Source: Bigelowiella natans CCMP2755
Taxonomy: Eukaryota; Cercozoa; Chlorarachniophyceae
Length of the DNA stretch: 37,500 nt
Assembly: GCA_000320545.1 (NCBI GenBank)
Contig: ADNK01000559.1
Location: 1-37,500 of the forward strand
Reading direction: 5' to 3'
Shown here: piece by piece, positions 1 through 12,680 of the stretch
Layout: every line of letters begins with the position of its first letter
Numbering within the stretch: position 1 is the first letter of the stretch
Position numbers and translations under genes: made by a program
Notes under the pieces: model-generated
The model's input: the letters and a program-made list of their open reading frames with translations, nothing else
What the model was told of the DNA's origin: nothing
Databases searched by the model: none

Positions 1-73
1 TGCATTCAAGGTGGTAGTAGTAGCGCAGTAGCGGTAGCATTGTAAAGATTTAGAGATGAGATCGAATCCTGTA

Positions 74-74
<1 letters not shown>

Positions 75-106
<32 letters not shown>

Positions 107-116
107 CACTACTACT
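75..116. repeat. (ACT)n microsatellite upstream of the first gene
   Basis: An interrupted ACT trinucleotide run. The rest of 1-219 holds a short C homopolymer (about 181-189) and no exon I can support. It is the 5' flank of the gene starting at 220. Confidence 0.9.
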
Positions 117-219
117 CCCTGTTATTAGGGATCTTAACAACATGGTAGATTTTATATTCCTCTTACAGCTTTCATTTCCCCCCCCCCCCTCTCTTTCGGA
201 CTGCTTCCTCCAGAACGAC

Positions 220-897
220 ATGACTGAGACGACACGGGGTAAGGACTTCTTTGACGAAGATCATCGTAGCAGCGATTATGCGGCCTGGAAGGAGGATACT
301 CGCACAAGGCAAAGTACGCGTAAGGACAAAATCAAAGCTCCTGTTTCCTCAAAATCAACGGTTGCTGCCGACTCACCACCGCCATTCTCAATTCTCGTAG
401 GAGAGCAGCCGCGCGGGCAGCAAATGCGAAGATGAGACCATTGCGCGCGTTTTCTGATCACAATAATCATCGAATTGAGCGGTGTTGATCGTGGCTGTAT
501 GCTATCTCGTTCTAACCACAGAGTGCAAGAGCTTCGCTCTTAATCGACACGTTCGGAAGCCTTTTCCCCGGCCTGATGGAAGTAATAGCAGCAGTAGCAG
601 CAGTAGCTAAAAGAAGAAGGGGAGAAGGCAACAACGAGGGCGTTTCGCATTACTTGTAGAGCGTGCCGCACAACACAGCGTACGCTGCTATCCGGAGTAA
701 CACCTTCCATTTTACTATTATGCTGCTGTCTGTCCTCTTCTGCTCGGTAGGATCTGAGCCAGCTGGAAGAGATACGGGAGGGGGTGCCCAAGCAGGTAGT
801 CGTTAATAGCTCCAAGATCGAGTGCATATGGGGATTTTATTGTTCTTTGACTATCAATTCCGCGATGTCAGCATCCATAGCAAATGCATGAAATGAC

Positions 898-930
<33 letters not shown>

Positions 931-1126
931 ACATGCTTTTTCTGCTGCTGCTGCTGCGTAATACTTACTTTTAGGAAATGCGGAAGATCATGGATGAATA
1001 CAACGATAAACTTGCGACTGTGGTCATAGATTTTTGCAGCCTTTTGAAATACATTTCCCATTCCCCATTCCCATCCTCAATTCTATCCTCTACATCCCCT
1101 TCTCTTCCAACTATATTTCGCCATTT

Positions 1127-1167
<41 letters not shown>

Positions 1168-1708
1168 TCTCTCTATCTCTCTCCCTCTCTATCATATCTT
1201 ATCCTCTAGCGCAAAATCTACCTTGCTTTATCACATTCTTTCCTACACGTCGCCATTTTGTGTAACTGGGCAATTTAAACCACTGCGCATGACCGTCTTC
1301 TAGGACGCTTTGCTGGAGGTTCTTTGCACGGAGGACAAGGCGAAAGAGCAAATGACGGTTTTCCAGACTTACATCAAAAGGTACTCAATATTTGATTATT
1401 TCAAGCGCAGAATTGAACGCCAAGGCCATGTGGTTATGATCAGCTTGAAGGAAATTGGGCAGAAGTTGGAGAACACGGAGTCTTTGAAGCAAATACGTCG
1501 ACTTGCATCGTAAGCTATATTTTTGATGATATTTTGGGAGAACCATGAACAAATTTTGTTAAGATACCATCTGACGGTACGACGACTTCAATTAACTTAT
1601 TTATTGCTTACATGTGTTGTATGTCACAACTATGCATGACGCAACAAATACAGATCCGCCGTGTTAATATTGGAGGATGCAAGTAAAGAATTATCGAAGT
1701 TGAAGTGA
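220..1708 (+). CDS. Small coiled-coil protein, five exons, family not recognised
   Basis: Exons 220-396, 751-795, 975-1022, 1304-1509 and 1654-1708 join in frame to 176 residues. All introns are GT-AG. The protein starts MTETTRGKDFFDEDHRSSD. The first 59 residues are polar and probably disordered. The rest is charged and helical: LSQLEEIREGV, then EMRKIMDEYNDKL, then a basic stretch with YFKRRIERQGHVV, ending in ASKELSKLK. It looks like a small coiled-coil subunit of a larger complex, but I do not recognise the family. An extra in-frame exon may lie at about 615-655, because a phase-0 acceptor and donor exist there. The introns hold a (GTA)n run at 897-930 and a (CT)n run at 1131-1190. The gene is convergent with the large orphan on the other strand. 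Confidence 0.6.
897..930. repeat. (GTA)n microsatellite in intron
   Basis: An uninterrupted GTA run in the intron between exons 2 and 3 of the coiled-coil gene, 44 bases before the acceptor at 974. Confidence 0.95.
1131..1190. repeat. (CT)n tract in intron
   Basis: A long CT-rich microsatellite with a few interruptions. It lies in the intron between exons 3 and 4 of the coiled-coil gene. Confidence 0.95.
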
Positions 1709-2440
1709 GTAACTTGCAATGTGTTTGTGGAAGCTGTCTATAGTCTCTATTGTAGACTTCACATTGAAGCTCGTTCAATGACTATGCACACGTTATGAAT
1801 GTATTGACCAGCTCGTAAAATTGAATTTGGAAGTTCTACCACTAAGGACAACTCATGAACGTCGTTTCACACTTTGCACATCATTCTAGTATTAAGATGA
1901 GCTGAGGTCCATTTGAAAAAGGCTTTTCAGTTTACAGACATGTCTAGATGTTTTGACGTGTTGTGCTAGCTAGCTAGTGCTATACTAGTTATATCGAATG
2001 CAGAAGCACATATGGATGAGACATCATGTCATGCGTGTTTAGCACAACATGTTCCTGCCTGTTCTAATGTTCATAGGATTATGGCATGTTGGCCGGCATG
2101 AGCGTCATGCATTGTTTACGTGTGCATTCATGCATTCATAAAGCACGAAAATGCAACCCTGCTATGTGATCTAGCTGCATATGCACGTGCATGATTTTGA
2201 TGTGCAATGTCTGTGCTCATGTCTGTGATAGCAACGAAATGAAGATCACATGCAACGTTATCGTGGCTAATCAATGTATTGACTATGGCCCATGTGCGCA
2301 CACACACGCATCCTTGACCATGTTCTGTACATTCAACAAAAAGAAGTTGTAGTAATAAAGCATAGTAGCGACACCATGATCATGATTATCCAGAGCAGAA
2401 CGTCGTAGTACTGTAGCGACAACTACTTTTATCGCAAGCC
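1709..2440. other. Convergent intergenic region, CATG/TGCATG-rich
   Basis: No exon or RNA gene found. It separates the 3' ends of two convergent genes. It is rich in TGCATG, CATGC and CTAGCTAG words, a texture that returns at 11909-12680 and 34110-36190. Confidence 0.6.
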
Positions 2441-2940
2441 TCAGGCATTTGCAATTTTTCGTGCTTCAAGAATTAGGGAATCCAACGAAACAAATGTTTT
2501 CTTACACTTCATAAACTTCGCTAGCACTTCCTGAGTTATTCCCGATTTAGCTTCTCGTATTTTCTGACCATACTCGCTAAAACCGAAGGCAGAGAATAGA
2601 CATGCCTTTGTAAGGCTAATAACGTGGCTCTTAAAGAGCCTAATTTCGGTTTGTGTGCTGAACAACAAGGACGAATAACTTTTCAGTGCCGCTGTTGTTA
2701 ATTTTTCCTCATCTGCAAGGTTGAGCATTCCATCTTTAAATTTTGCCTGTATCTCATGACAAATCTGATCCACCCCTAACATCTTACTCGATTCCTTAAT
2801 AGCATGCAAAATACCGACCACTACCGAAGGCCCTCCACATCTCACTGAAAGAGATATGACTTCCCTCAACAATTTGTTGGAGGCCTTGTCATTTAATACT
2901 GCATCCAGCAGGCCGAAAACCTGTCACAAAAGAAATATAA

Positions 2941-2990
<50 letters not shown>

Positions 2991-5900
2991 ACACGATAAT
3001 CAGTATCTGACCTTATGTTTAAAATTGCAAACAACTTTTCCACCAATTTCTTCGAGAAAGATATCCCAGGACTTACACCTCACATTTGACCCTTCGAGGC
3101 ACAAAATACTTAGTGAAGCGTCGCTTGCAGATGGATAGCGTTTGATCAATGCCTTAATCATACCCTCTTTAATAGCAATTCTTTCGGTGAATATGTTAAC
3201 CTAAAAAATATGTGGAAATGGATCTTCAAAAATACTTTCTTATGCTGAGCAAGAGACAACCTCTCGTAGCGTACCAACGACCAACTTCACGTCTGAAGGA
3301 TGGAGAGGATCATTCTGAAGATTCTTTTCAGAAATTGACGGTATCGCTCTTTCAATTCTATGCAATGCATCCATGTCGAGTACCTAAGTCACAATGGTCA
3401 AAATTAATAGAACATCCCGTTATCGTTTTGTCGTTAGGTTACTCGAAGTCCTTCTTTGTAACTTCGTGGACGTCCTTTGATTGACTGTTGCTCTGGCACC
3501 GCTGCTCTTGCATCACTCTCGTGCTGTGAATTATTATTAGGAGGAGGGTTGACATCTGCATTTGCAAACGATGTCACCTATTTACGAAAAAGTGTTCGTC
3601 AGTAATATGATGGTATTTTTATCCCTTCTTCATGCTAACAGACCAATTGTTACCACAGCGGCGGATGCCTTCTTCTCCGACTGTTTTACTGGCATTGTGG
3701 TGATCTGGGGACGTTGAATCTTCTTCGGACTTATAGCTCTTGTACGAGGACTCCTGCTAGATGATGGAGATCTTCTACCCTCTTTCGAAATCGGTCTCTC
3801 CGACTGCGTCCTTAATCTTGGAGCAGCAGCGAATTGATTTTGTTGTTCCGGTACCATGTTGTATAATATTGCTTTTCCTTCCGACCCTTTAACGACCGCG
3901 ATTGGGACACCCCCTTTATTAAGCACAAGCCTACCATCTTGAATCTATTATATACGTGACATATCCTTAAATTATAGCATCATTTTCCATACATAGGAAC
4001 ATAATCTGAAGTCTACCTCAGCCTCCTTCTTGTTGCCTCCGCGGATCACCTCAAAACGTATACGACGATTCCTTGGATTCCAGATGCCCTTTGACAAGTA
4101 GTAGACGTCAGGTTCTATAACAAATCCATTAGTAATCATTCATTACCTTGATTGTTCTCGTTACTTCTCCAGGTCGGGAGACAGCTCCTTGTGCTCCAAC
4201 ACCTGATACATCTCCCTTTTCTCCGAGAACCCAGACATCATTTATAACCTGCCCCTGTGTCTTACATTGCCATGTATGCTGCCCCACTACCATATTCTTG
4301 AGTCTCAGATTATTCTGTTCTTCGGGGGTTGATACTCTCTCGTCAAACGATTCGGTGCGAATGAACTGCTCGGTTTGCCTTCTCTGAAAATTTCCTACTA
4401 AACTTGAGTAGCTGCTTTTGTCTCTGGATCTTGAATTTGATACAGGGGATACACTCCGGGAGTGATTTGCTTTGGCTTCGATAGTAGTGTCTCGAGCCCT
4501 CTCAACTTCAAGCTGTGCCGCATAAAGGGCCTTCTCGGATAGGATTCTCTCCTTCTCAGCTTCATCTCTCTCAGCCCTTACCCTTGCAATCTCTTCTAAC
4601 GCCATCTTAGCATATGTTATACAGAAAGATAAGATGAATCATCTCATACAAAAGCAATTATCATCGAAACTTTTGGGAAAGAAATACCTGAGCACGTGCT
4701 GCCTCTGTTTTTACAGCTATTCGTGACTTCTTAACTTCATCATTTAAGCTATTTATTTTCGAAGTTGTTATTGATAGCTTTCTATTCAATGCTTCGACAC
4801 ATTTTTGAAGCATTTCATTTTTTTTCTTAAATGCGCTGACTACTCTTTTGTGCTGAGCCTCCCTTTCCTCTTGTCTCACCTCATCTCGAATTCGCCTTGC
4901 ATCTGCTACCTTCATTAAAGTCGTCTTTTGATGATTACGCAAACTTTTGATTTCTCTCTTGAGCCTTGCATTTTCAGCCTTATACCTTGCATATTCTTCC
5001 TCAACCTTTTTTTTGGAACAAGCTAATTCTTCAGCATAAAGTAAAACTTTATCATGGTCTTTGATTATGCTTTGCATTTCATCTTTCAGCTGTTTCCGTA
5101 TCAGTTCTCGCTCTTTCCGTAACGTTTTATCTCTGCTTTTTAAAATTGACTTATTCTTTGCATCTTCCATAGGTTCATTGCCCACAGCGGTGTCGTCATC
5201 TTCATCCGAGTCAGAACAGTGTTTCCTTTCATGTCGCAACACAACTGAACTATCTCCAAGTGCAATGGTTGGTCGACCTTTTGATTTGACTTTATTCAGG
5301 TCTAAAGCAGGAATCTTACTTGAAGTTCCAGTATTGTGCTTTACATCTTTAGAGCCCTTCTTTTTGTCGTTTTGCTCATTTGTGTGATTATCGTCCATAG
5401 GAGGAGGTGAAGGAGGTGGTGATGGAGGCGTCGGAACTAAGGAACTGTTGCTAGCTAGTCGCTCTCTACGTGAATTGTAGGTTGCTGAAATTGAGAAAGA
5501 CTTGAGATGTCTTGAAGTACTTGAACTTCCTGCAGCTCTAGACTTCTCCATAGTAGTATTTCTTCTTGACCGCACGAAATCGATTGCGAGATGAGAACCA
5601 CGCATTGAGCCAACCCTTCGAACAGAGTTTGAGATATCGGCAACTCCTATCCAAACTACAGATTTTTGGTTATCTTTCGAATTGCCCTCATTCCCAGTCC
5701 CATTACCACTCTGTGCTACAGCCTCTACCTCGCCAGTTCGCAAGTGCTTCGATGCAATGCGTTCAAACGAGCTGGCAAGGGCTCTGATTTCTTTTGTTGG
5801 TTCATTCCATACTCCACCATTAGGTTGCTTTTTAAAACAATCTCTAAGAGATGTGAAGATATTCTCAATGTCCAGTATCTTTTTTAGAGGACCTCTTGGG

Positions 5901-8900
5901 GCTTTTGATGACTCAGTTTCATGAAGTTTTAGTGTCTTGGATGCATTGACAGCTGCGTCAAGTAAGCCTATGTCGTTTATGTCAAAACGAGCTTCGGTCG
6001 TAGATTGAGTATTTGCTAAGATATGCAGAGTCTCGATCTCATCATCTCCTATTGCAAGAGGAGATATAGACCACATATCCGTCACAAATTCGCCGACCAA
6101 TAAAAGGAAGAAGAAGAAATTTCTATGAATTGGGGAATCAGATCCCTTAATTCTAGATACTTTATGTTTGTTGGAAACAAGCGAAACGGCTAAAGACGTG
6201 AGAAGCATACGAGCTCCTGATCTGGTCTCGATAGACCATGGCGAAAAATTTCTGAGAAGGTGAACAGAACGCCATGCTTCCATTAACGTAGGTTTTTTGT
6301 ACACATTATTAAGCATATCCTGAAGATGTATATCAGTCATAATTGACACCAAAAATCGAACGCATTTCAATTCAGCTTCCGATGAAGAGCTTTGACGAGG
6401 AGATGCTATTTCTGACAAAGATTTAGTCTCAGTCTTTCCTTCGATGATATCGGACCAATTCCTTTGCCTATTTGAAAACACCTTCGCCTCATGGAGATTA
6501 GGCTCATCTTTGGTTTTAGAAAGTAGAGCATATAGGGAGATTTGCCAATCTTTGAGGGATGTAATCATGGTAAAATTATCTGGAGTTTTAACTGCAGTTA
6601 AAAGCTTCTGCAATCCATAGACTTCTACTTCAGGTGGAGATGCCGAAAGGACAGACAACATCAATGGAAAAATGCTGGAATCTCGTATAGTTTTAAACAT
6701 TTCTTCATCTGGTTTCGTTGCATACTCGGTGCTAATATCCGCACTCATGAGTTCCCAGAGAACGTCAATGAATCTCTGAAGAAATGGGGTAGATACAAAT
6801 GACCCCCTTCGCTTTCTTATAGACTGATTCCTTTTCTCATAAATTTCTGCCCCTTTCAACATTTTAGAAACATAATACTCAAAAGGTAGCATCACAACCC
6901 CACCGATCTGAAATTTAGGTACATCCTGTGGTAACTTGCACAGATCTGAAGCTTGGCTTTGAAAGGAGCAGATAAAATACAAACATTTGAGAACCCAAAA
7001 AGAAACTTCTGCATTTACACTACCACTCGGGACTAGGAAAGGCAAGAACAAAGGAGATATGAAGACTAGCAGCTTTATAAATATAGCTGGAGATTCGCGA
7101 GTGTGATCTTGAGTTGTCGCCGCCTTGCTTTTATTTTTAAATGTGGAACATGCCTTAGTCAAGCAGATTAACAGACTTTTGAATCTATAAGCATTTCCCT
7201 CCTTGCTTTGAGCCGGAAATTCCCTGAAACTTTTCGTTGATTCTTCAAACAATCCATCGACATATTTATTTCCAAATAAAAGTTTACCACTTGTCAAACA
7301 ACCCCTCAACGCCGAGAAAACTCTATGGGCGCAGGGAAGAATTCTTTCTATTTGCGAACTCTCATAAGGGAGAAGTCCCACTGCGTTCAAAGTCAGTCGT
7401 TGTACTAATGGAGAGTAAATATATTCCTCTGGGTCTTGGTATCCAAACCTAAACGAACAGTTTTAATAAACAATTTCACTCTTGACGATGAAGTTAATAG
7501 AAAGTTGACCATGAAAGCAATTGATTTGCACGATGAAAATCTTTCTCTGTGGTAAATCCTAATTTTTGTGTGACCATTGATGTTCCTATCAAACCTTGAA
7601 GGGTATCCTTATACAAAAATCAAGAATTAGGATGAGAACCGGATTCCTATTACTGTTAAATAAATTTTACAATTTTTTGATAATATGTTGAACTAATTAT
7701 ATACATCAATACGGAATCATATGAATTCATAAAAATATATTACATGTGCAGAATTACTTTCATTTCAGCATGTCTAATTTCGATTTCTTTCTTTGAAAAA
7801 TTAGGGGTCCATCCCATGAATTCATTAGGACTAATAAGGACCGCCACAGGCTAAATTTATTTGAAGAGAGATAAGTTCTTGCAGCCGAAGAAAATGATAA
7901 ATTTAATACTTACCTCGACAAGGCATCGAGCGTATTTCTTGGCAGTATCGTACAATACAAGACGCTTTTTGTTCTAAGCATAAAATCAAGTCTAAGGGAA
8001 TTATTATTCTCAACAGATTCTTACTGAACCTGAAAGCAAAGATCAAGAGTTCTCCTGGACTTTAAACTGAAACGTATTGTGAAGGATAGTCCGTTGATAC
8101 TTATTTGTGAACCATGGTTCTGATTTGAAGTAATTGACGAACGAATAGTAGTGAAACTTGCTGGAAGAAAAAGGTACTGCAGCCCCAATTGTTGCTGAGA
8201 AGCGTTCCGAAGCCAGAGTGAAATCTATAAAGTGTTAAATTTTAAAATTTCATAAATGAAGCATTTTTAATTTCGTCAGATACCTTTTCTTGATCGTCCA
8301 ATGGCAATTTTCTAATGAAATCCTGATTTCAAATTAGAACATATGTCAGTGTATTGCTTGTTTGTATCTAACTTTTGATATTGTCAGACTTCGACTTGGA
8401 GACGAAGCTGCTCGGTTTTGAGTTGCTGTAGTATTCTTTTATATAGGAGAGAAAAATGAATTTGCACGAATAAGATTAAGTCAAAACGAAGGAGATTGAA
8501 TGTAAGAAACCTGTGTGCTTCCTTGACGCTCCTCGTTTGAAATTGACTAAGTGTCTTTTCTTCCTCAGATGGAACCCAAGATTTTATTATGGAAGTTGGG
8601 CTGTGTGGTATTTTTCATTCGTGATTTATGGAAGCTAGTCCTGGGATGCATGAAGTACCTGCGGCGGTGTCTCTGTGTGCTAGAAGTAGCAATTCCTTCC
8701 TTTGGTCCTTATATTGTGAAAAATTTCGCTAACTCAGACATTCAATATGGCATTCAAATAAATACCAAATACTGTCGGAGATCCCGTCTTTGCGTATTGT
8801 TTGCGATAATTAATGAGGCGAGAGACAAAGTTTATACATCAAGAAGTGACGGTCGTAGAAATAGAAGTTAGACCTTTGAGTTACTAATCGAATTTGCTCT

Positions 8901-9986
8901 TTGTAACAAGACCCCAGGACTAAAGACAGTATGGTTGAGATGATTTACAGATCAAATAATTCGTGTCAGTAATCAATTTATGATGCGGGAAAATTACAAT
9001 ACGTGGTACCCAAAAAATTTATCGATTAAATCTCTTACCGTTTGGAAGACGAATAGATATTTGTGATTTCAGGATGCAATTGCAACACCGAATCAATTGG
9101 TGGCTCTGAGTCATCAACCTGAAACACATATTACGGAAGGGTGAATACATTTGCACAAAATAGCAAATAGGTCATACCGCCTCGCGCGTCGATCTCGTGT
9201 AGATGTTGCCAAATTGTATCTTAATTAAAAGATTTTATTAGAAATATTTTAAAAATGAAGCTGCATTGTCTCTAATATTTGAGAAGTATTAGTAGTTTAC
9301 ATGGTATATCCTTTTCTTCCAAGTCTTATGGTTTCTGATAAAGTTTAGAAGCTCAACGAGTTTGCCAACGCAAAAATGTATTCAGCTTGTGACCTTAATG
9401 ACCGTTCTAAAACAATCCCGTGAGGCCATGGAATTTCACAGTGCTCAGCAGCAGTGTCAATTAACTATAGGTACAAATAAGTGACCATTTATTCGTATTT
9501 CCGATCACCCTACAAAAATTGACGCTTCCTAACCTTTAGCAAATGTTGTGTTCGGCTCTCCAATGACGACAATGCCCAAGGGGACATCTTTGTCCTCGTC
9601 TAAAATACCAGTAATAATAAATCCGAGATTTAAAATTCTACTTTGTCTGATAAAGTGAATAATCACTAACCCAAGAGTTAACAACATCGTGCGCACACCC
9701 AATGATCTACAAGTACACATTCAATAAGAAAAGCTGGCAATATAAAAACTCTGTGCGAAAACACCTCTCGAAATATCAATTGCATAGTAGCTTCGCCTTC
9801 AATACCAGCTGCAAGTGAACTTTCACTGTCATTGATGTGTCGATGTGGTTGATCATTTGCATGTGCTAGCATCTTGTTCAATTGATTTATTTTCTCCATC
9901 GCAGACTTCGCAAACTCATGCCCTGATGACGATGCTTTGGTCTTCACGACGCGCATCTTACCACTCCCCGAATCCTGAGTTTGCAT
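2441..9986 (-). CDS. 1,811-residue orphan: helical repeat-like middle plus coiled coils, 21 exons
   Basis: Exons in transcript order: 9765-9986, 9534-9599, 9394-9464, 9301-9334, 9178-9219, 9039-9118, 8874-8919, 8659-8707, 8511-8559, 8396-8435, 8284-8322, 8113-8224, 7914-8019, 4688-7448, 4203-4605, 4017-4114, 3654-3944, 3443-3577, 3261-3383, 3012-3200, 2441-2920. They sum to 1,812 codons. The start ATG at 9986 has an in-frame stop just upstream. Exon 14 alone is 2,761 bases. It encodes a leucine-rich helical region (about 320-900, ARM/HEAT-like in texture), a linker with PTPPSPPPSPPP near 990, and a strong coiled coil from about 1085 that continues into exon 15. Ser/Pro/Arg-rich disordered sequence follows, then a C-terminal helical block. 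No catalytic motif is visible. A scaffold or cytoskeletal role is only a guess. The weakest points are the exon 12/13 junction, the exon 15 donor (4203 keeps frame, 4147 does not) and the 465-base intron at 7449-7913, which could hide an exon. Confidence 0.7.
2945..2990. repeat. (AT)n microsatellite in intron
   Basis: An AT dinucleotide run in the last intron (2921-3011) of the large orphan. It is the only sizeable microsatellite I see in that gene's introns. Confidence 0.95.
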
Positions 9987-10396
9987 GTAAATTTGGACCA
10001 ATGGTTACATTCCTGTTACGTTGAAATGCACATGTGCATCGGCGAGGGTGGGGAGCGCACACACCATCTTCGGAATTTGGTGATGTGATGGGAAAAGTTA
10101 CATGTATTTTATGACTGCGACATGCTAACTGCCTTGGCGTAGATGCAAATACGATCTTTCCCTTCCATCAAAGGTAAGCCGCGGAAATAATAAGTCCAGA
10201 CAAATTCGCGGCTAAAATATTTTGCTCGAAGGGGTTCTATGTTTTATCTGCGACAATGCATAAATGGTGTCGTGATGACAGTCTAATTAGCACGAGATTA
10301 AGTCCTAGTTGATGCCAACACTTTTGTTAAGGTTGCACTTGGTGCTGAATTTGATTCATCACTTGGTACTCTATTTGAGAAATACAACAACGCAAC
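9987..10396. promoter_or_regulatory. Bidirectional promoter region (inferred)
   Basis: These 410 bases separate the start codons of the large orphan (minus) and the CREST gene (plus). No exon is seen, so both 5' UTRs and promoters should lie here. This is inferred from gene orientation; I see no named promoter motif. Confidence 0.4.
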
Positions 10397-11908
10397 ATGA
10401 ATAACGCACGTGGGCAGGAAGCGTGTCTCAAAACGTTTGCATGTGTGTGGTCACAGATGAACAAGTATGTGCGAATCCCCAAGGAGCTTGACACATCATT
10501 CATAGCTTGGCCTTTTACACGGAGAGGCACGGCATACTTCGCACTCTTTTCCACGGTAGGTGGAGCGATAGCTGGTCGATTTTTGTGAGAACGTGTCGAG
10601 CACATGCATGAATTCTCAGGGGATCATTGGCAGCCTTCTTCTAGCTGTAGAAATCTGCGACAATGTTCGTTCTTGTTCTGAGAGTGCGTGGAATCATATC
10701 AAAGAGGAAAGAAGTGAATCTGGCGATTGCGAAAGGGTAAAGATAACTTACGGTGCATGAAAAACACAACGATGAAAGAACACGGAACATCTTAAGTATT
10801 TCTGTTCGCTTCTTATCATGATAGGTGCGAGAAAGTAGATTCTTGGGAGAACACATAAACTGCATAAGTAATTTTGGTTTTGCTCTTGTCGGGACGATAG
10901 CTGTTGGATGCGGGGTTGCTGATTACATTCGGAATTCTAGCACATCGCTATCATTGACTGATGGCACATCAACACCGAGGCGTCGCGAGACCGGTCCACG
11001 AAATCACGTGTTACGCTCACCGTTGTTTTCGTTTATTTTTGGTGCATCTGTGTGGCTGCTGATGGTTACATCGTTTCTTTTCCACGCTCGCCGCTCCCCA
11101 ACGACTGAACAACTCGATTCCTCAGGTATATATTGCATAAGATGTATGTATATTTATAACAATTCCTTCGCGACATTTTTCTGCTTTGACTCTTTTTGTA
11201 GGATACTTTGCTCCGCTTGTAGCGCCAACAATTTACTGCGCCCTCTGGTTTGTCAGTATTCGCATTTCAAAGCTTTCATTTAAGCTTACTTGGGGCGTAT
11301 TGACTACTATCATCGTTGGTGTGGACGTAATTCTAATTTTACTCGAACCATTTTATCCTGTGGATCTTGTTCTTTATGCATTTTTGGCAATGCTACTCTT
11401 CTGGCTCGGGATGCTATATTCGGTAAAAAAATTACGCTGTGCCGACAGTTTGCGCAAGCGAATGTACCGCGGTCAAGAGCACAAGGAATGGAGGCTCCGT
11501 GGAATCTACCTCGTACCTTTTGCCATAGCTTCATACGGAATTGGCCAATATTTTACAATTCTAGACTCAGAAGGAGTTCTGTGCGATGAAACATCTGAAT
11601 GGCAGTTTCATTCAGCAGGCCATGCACTATTTGCTCTTGCATTTATGCTCATATACTTCGTGTTGAGATCGGAATTTATTGTAGTTACGGAAGAAAAATA
11701 CGATTCACGATATAACATTGAGATAGAGGGCAAAAGGAGCAAAACAACATCGCAGCGAAGCCCAACTACTAAAAACAGGAAACTGACAGAAATGGACTAC
11801 ATGTCAGTAAAACCAATGACAAGCCTTCATTATACTCAGGAGCATATAAATAGGAATAAAGATTTTATGTCTGTTGACGCAAATTGTCATGGAGCGGCCT
11901 TTGAATAG
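10397..11908 (+). CDS. CREST-superfamily (alkaline ceramidase-like) membrane hydrolase
   Basis: Exons 10397-10584, 10634-10736, 10825-11125 and 11202-11908 give 432 residues. The ATG follows an in-frame stop directly. Hydrophobic spans begin near residue 45 and at least seven are visible. The CREST metal-hydrolase pattern is present. First comes DCER...FLGEHINCISN with Ser112. Next is SFLFHARRSPTTEQLD with His184 and Asp195. Last is FHSAGH with His334 and His338 as H-x3-H. In the family, three His bind Zn and Ser/Asp support catalysis. Alkaline ceramidases cleave the ceramide amide bond in ER/Golgi membranes. The CERxxxxxFLxExxN start is closest to ceramidase-type members, not PAQR receptors. 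The substrate is inferred. The tail after about 360 is polar and cytosolic-looking. Intron 1 is only 49 bases. Confidence 0.85.
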
Positions 11909-12680
11909 TGACTTGCATTGGCATCACTCACGAAAAAATGTTAATCATATAAAAGCCTCCATGAATTTGCTTTTTCAAAACTGAATAATTATCATTACAG
12001 TGGGCATTGATGGAATGTTGTGACAGCGATATGCAAGCGGGGAGGTTGATGTAATTATACATGCAATGCTATTTTTTGTACATGCGAATTCCTAGATTTC
12101 TAAATTAGCTTCAGCACATTTAGCATTGTTTGTGTATATACACAAAGTAAAATTCAGCCCAATGTGATTCCACAAGCTAGCAAGTGTAAGCACATCATCG
12201 ATATTGGAACGTGCACCACTTCACCAAGCCTGCATTAGTTGTGACTCGCTAGCTAGCTAGCTCGAAATGCGGGCGTCGTCGCATCATTACAAGCAAAGCG
12301 TGTGAGGTTGTGCTTGCAACCATCTCACAAAGATAAATTTGTTCTTCGTTTTGCATCAGACTATAGAAGGCCATTGGAAAAGCCGCGCGGCGAGTTTGGC
12401 TAGTTGGGACACGCAACAGTCTAGCAGTCGCCATGCTAGCACGGCTTGTGTTTGTGCAGTCTCATTGCAAAGACAGATGTCCGTGTGACTGTGCAAGATC
12501 AATTCAATACTTTTGGTTCAATCTCAGAGCGTTCTACTAGTTGACATGTGCACATGGTTGACAAAGCTATTTGAACCAGTGACAAGGCGACGCCAGATGT
12601 TGAAGTATTATGTTTCAAACAGCGAGTAATGTGTTTACACATATAACTCGATGTTACATTGCAACAGTGTTAGATTTTCG
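11909..12680. other. Convergent intergenic region without genes
   Basis: No exon found between the CREST stop and the stop of the HLTF-like gene. It contains CTAGCTAGCTAG near 12247 and scattered TGCATG-type words. The 3' UTRs of both genes should lie here. Confidence 0.5.

Noticed and set aside
8551-8871. 106-residue plus-strand frame
   Set aside because: It overlaps three small minus-strand exons that fit by phase into the large orphan. Its own sequence has no motif.
9529-9720. Minus-strand reading containing GIVVIGEPNTTF
   Set aside because: Phase from the first exon of the large orphan selects a different frame (SSLESRTQHLLK) in the same exon.
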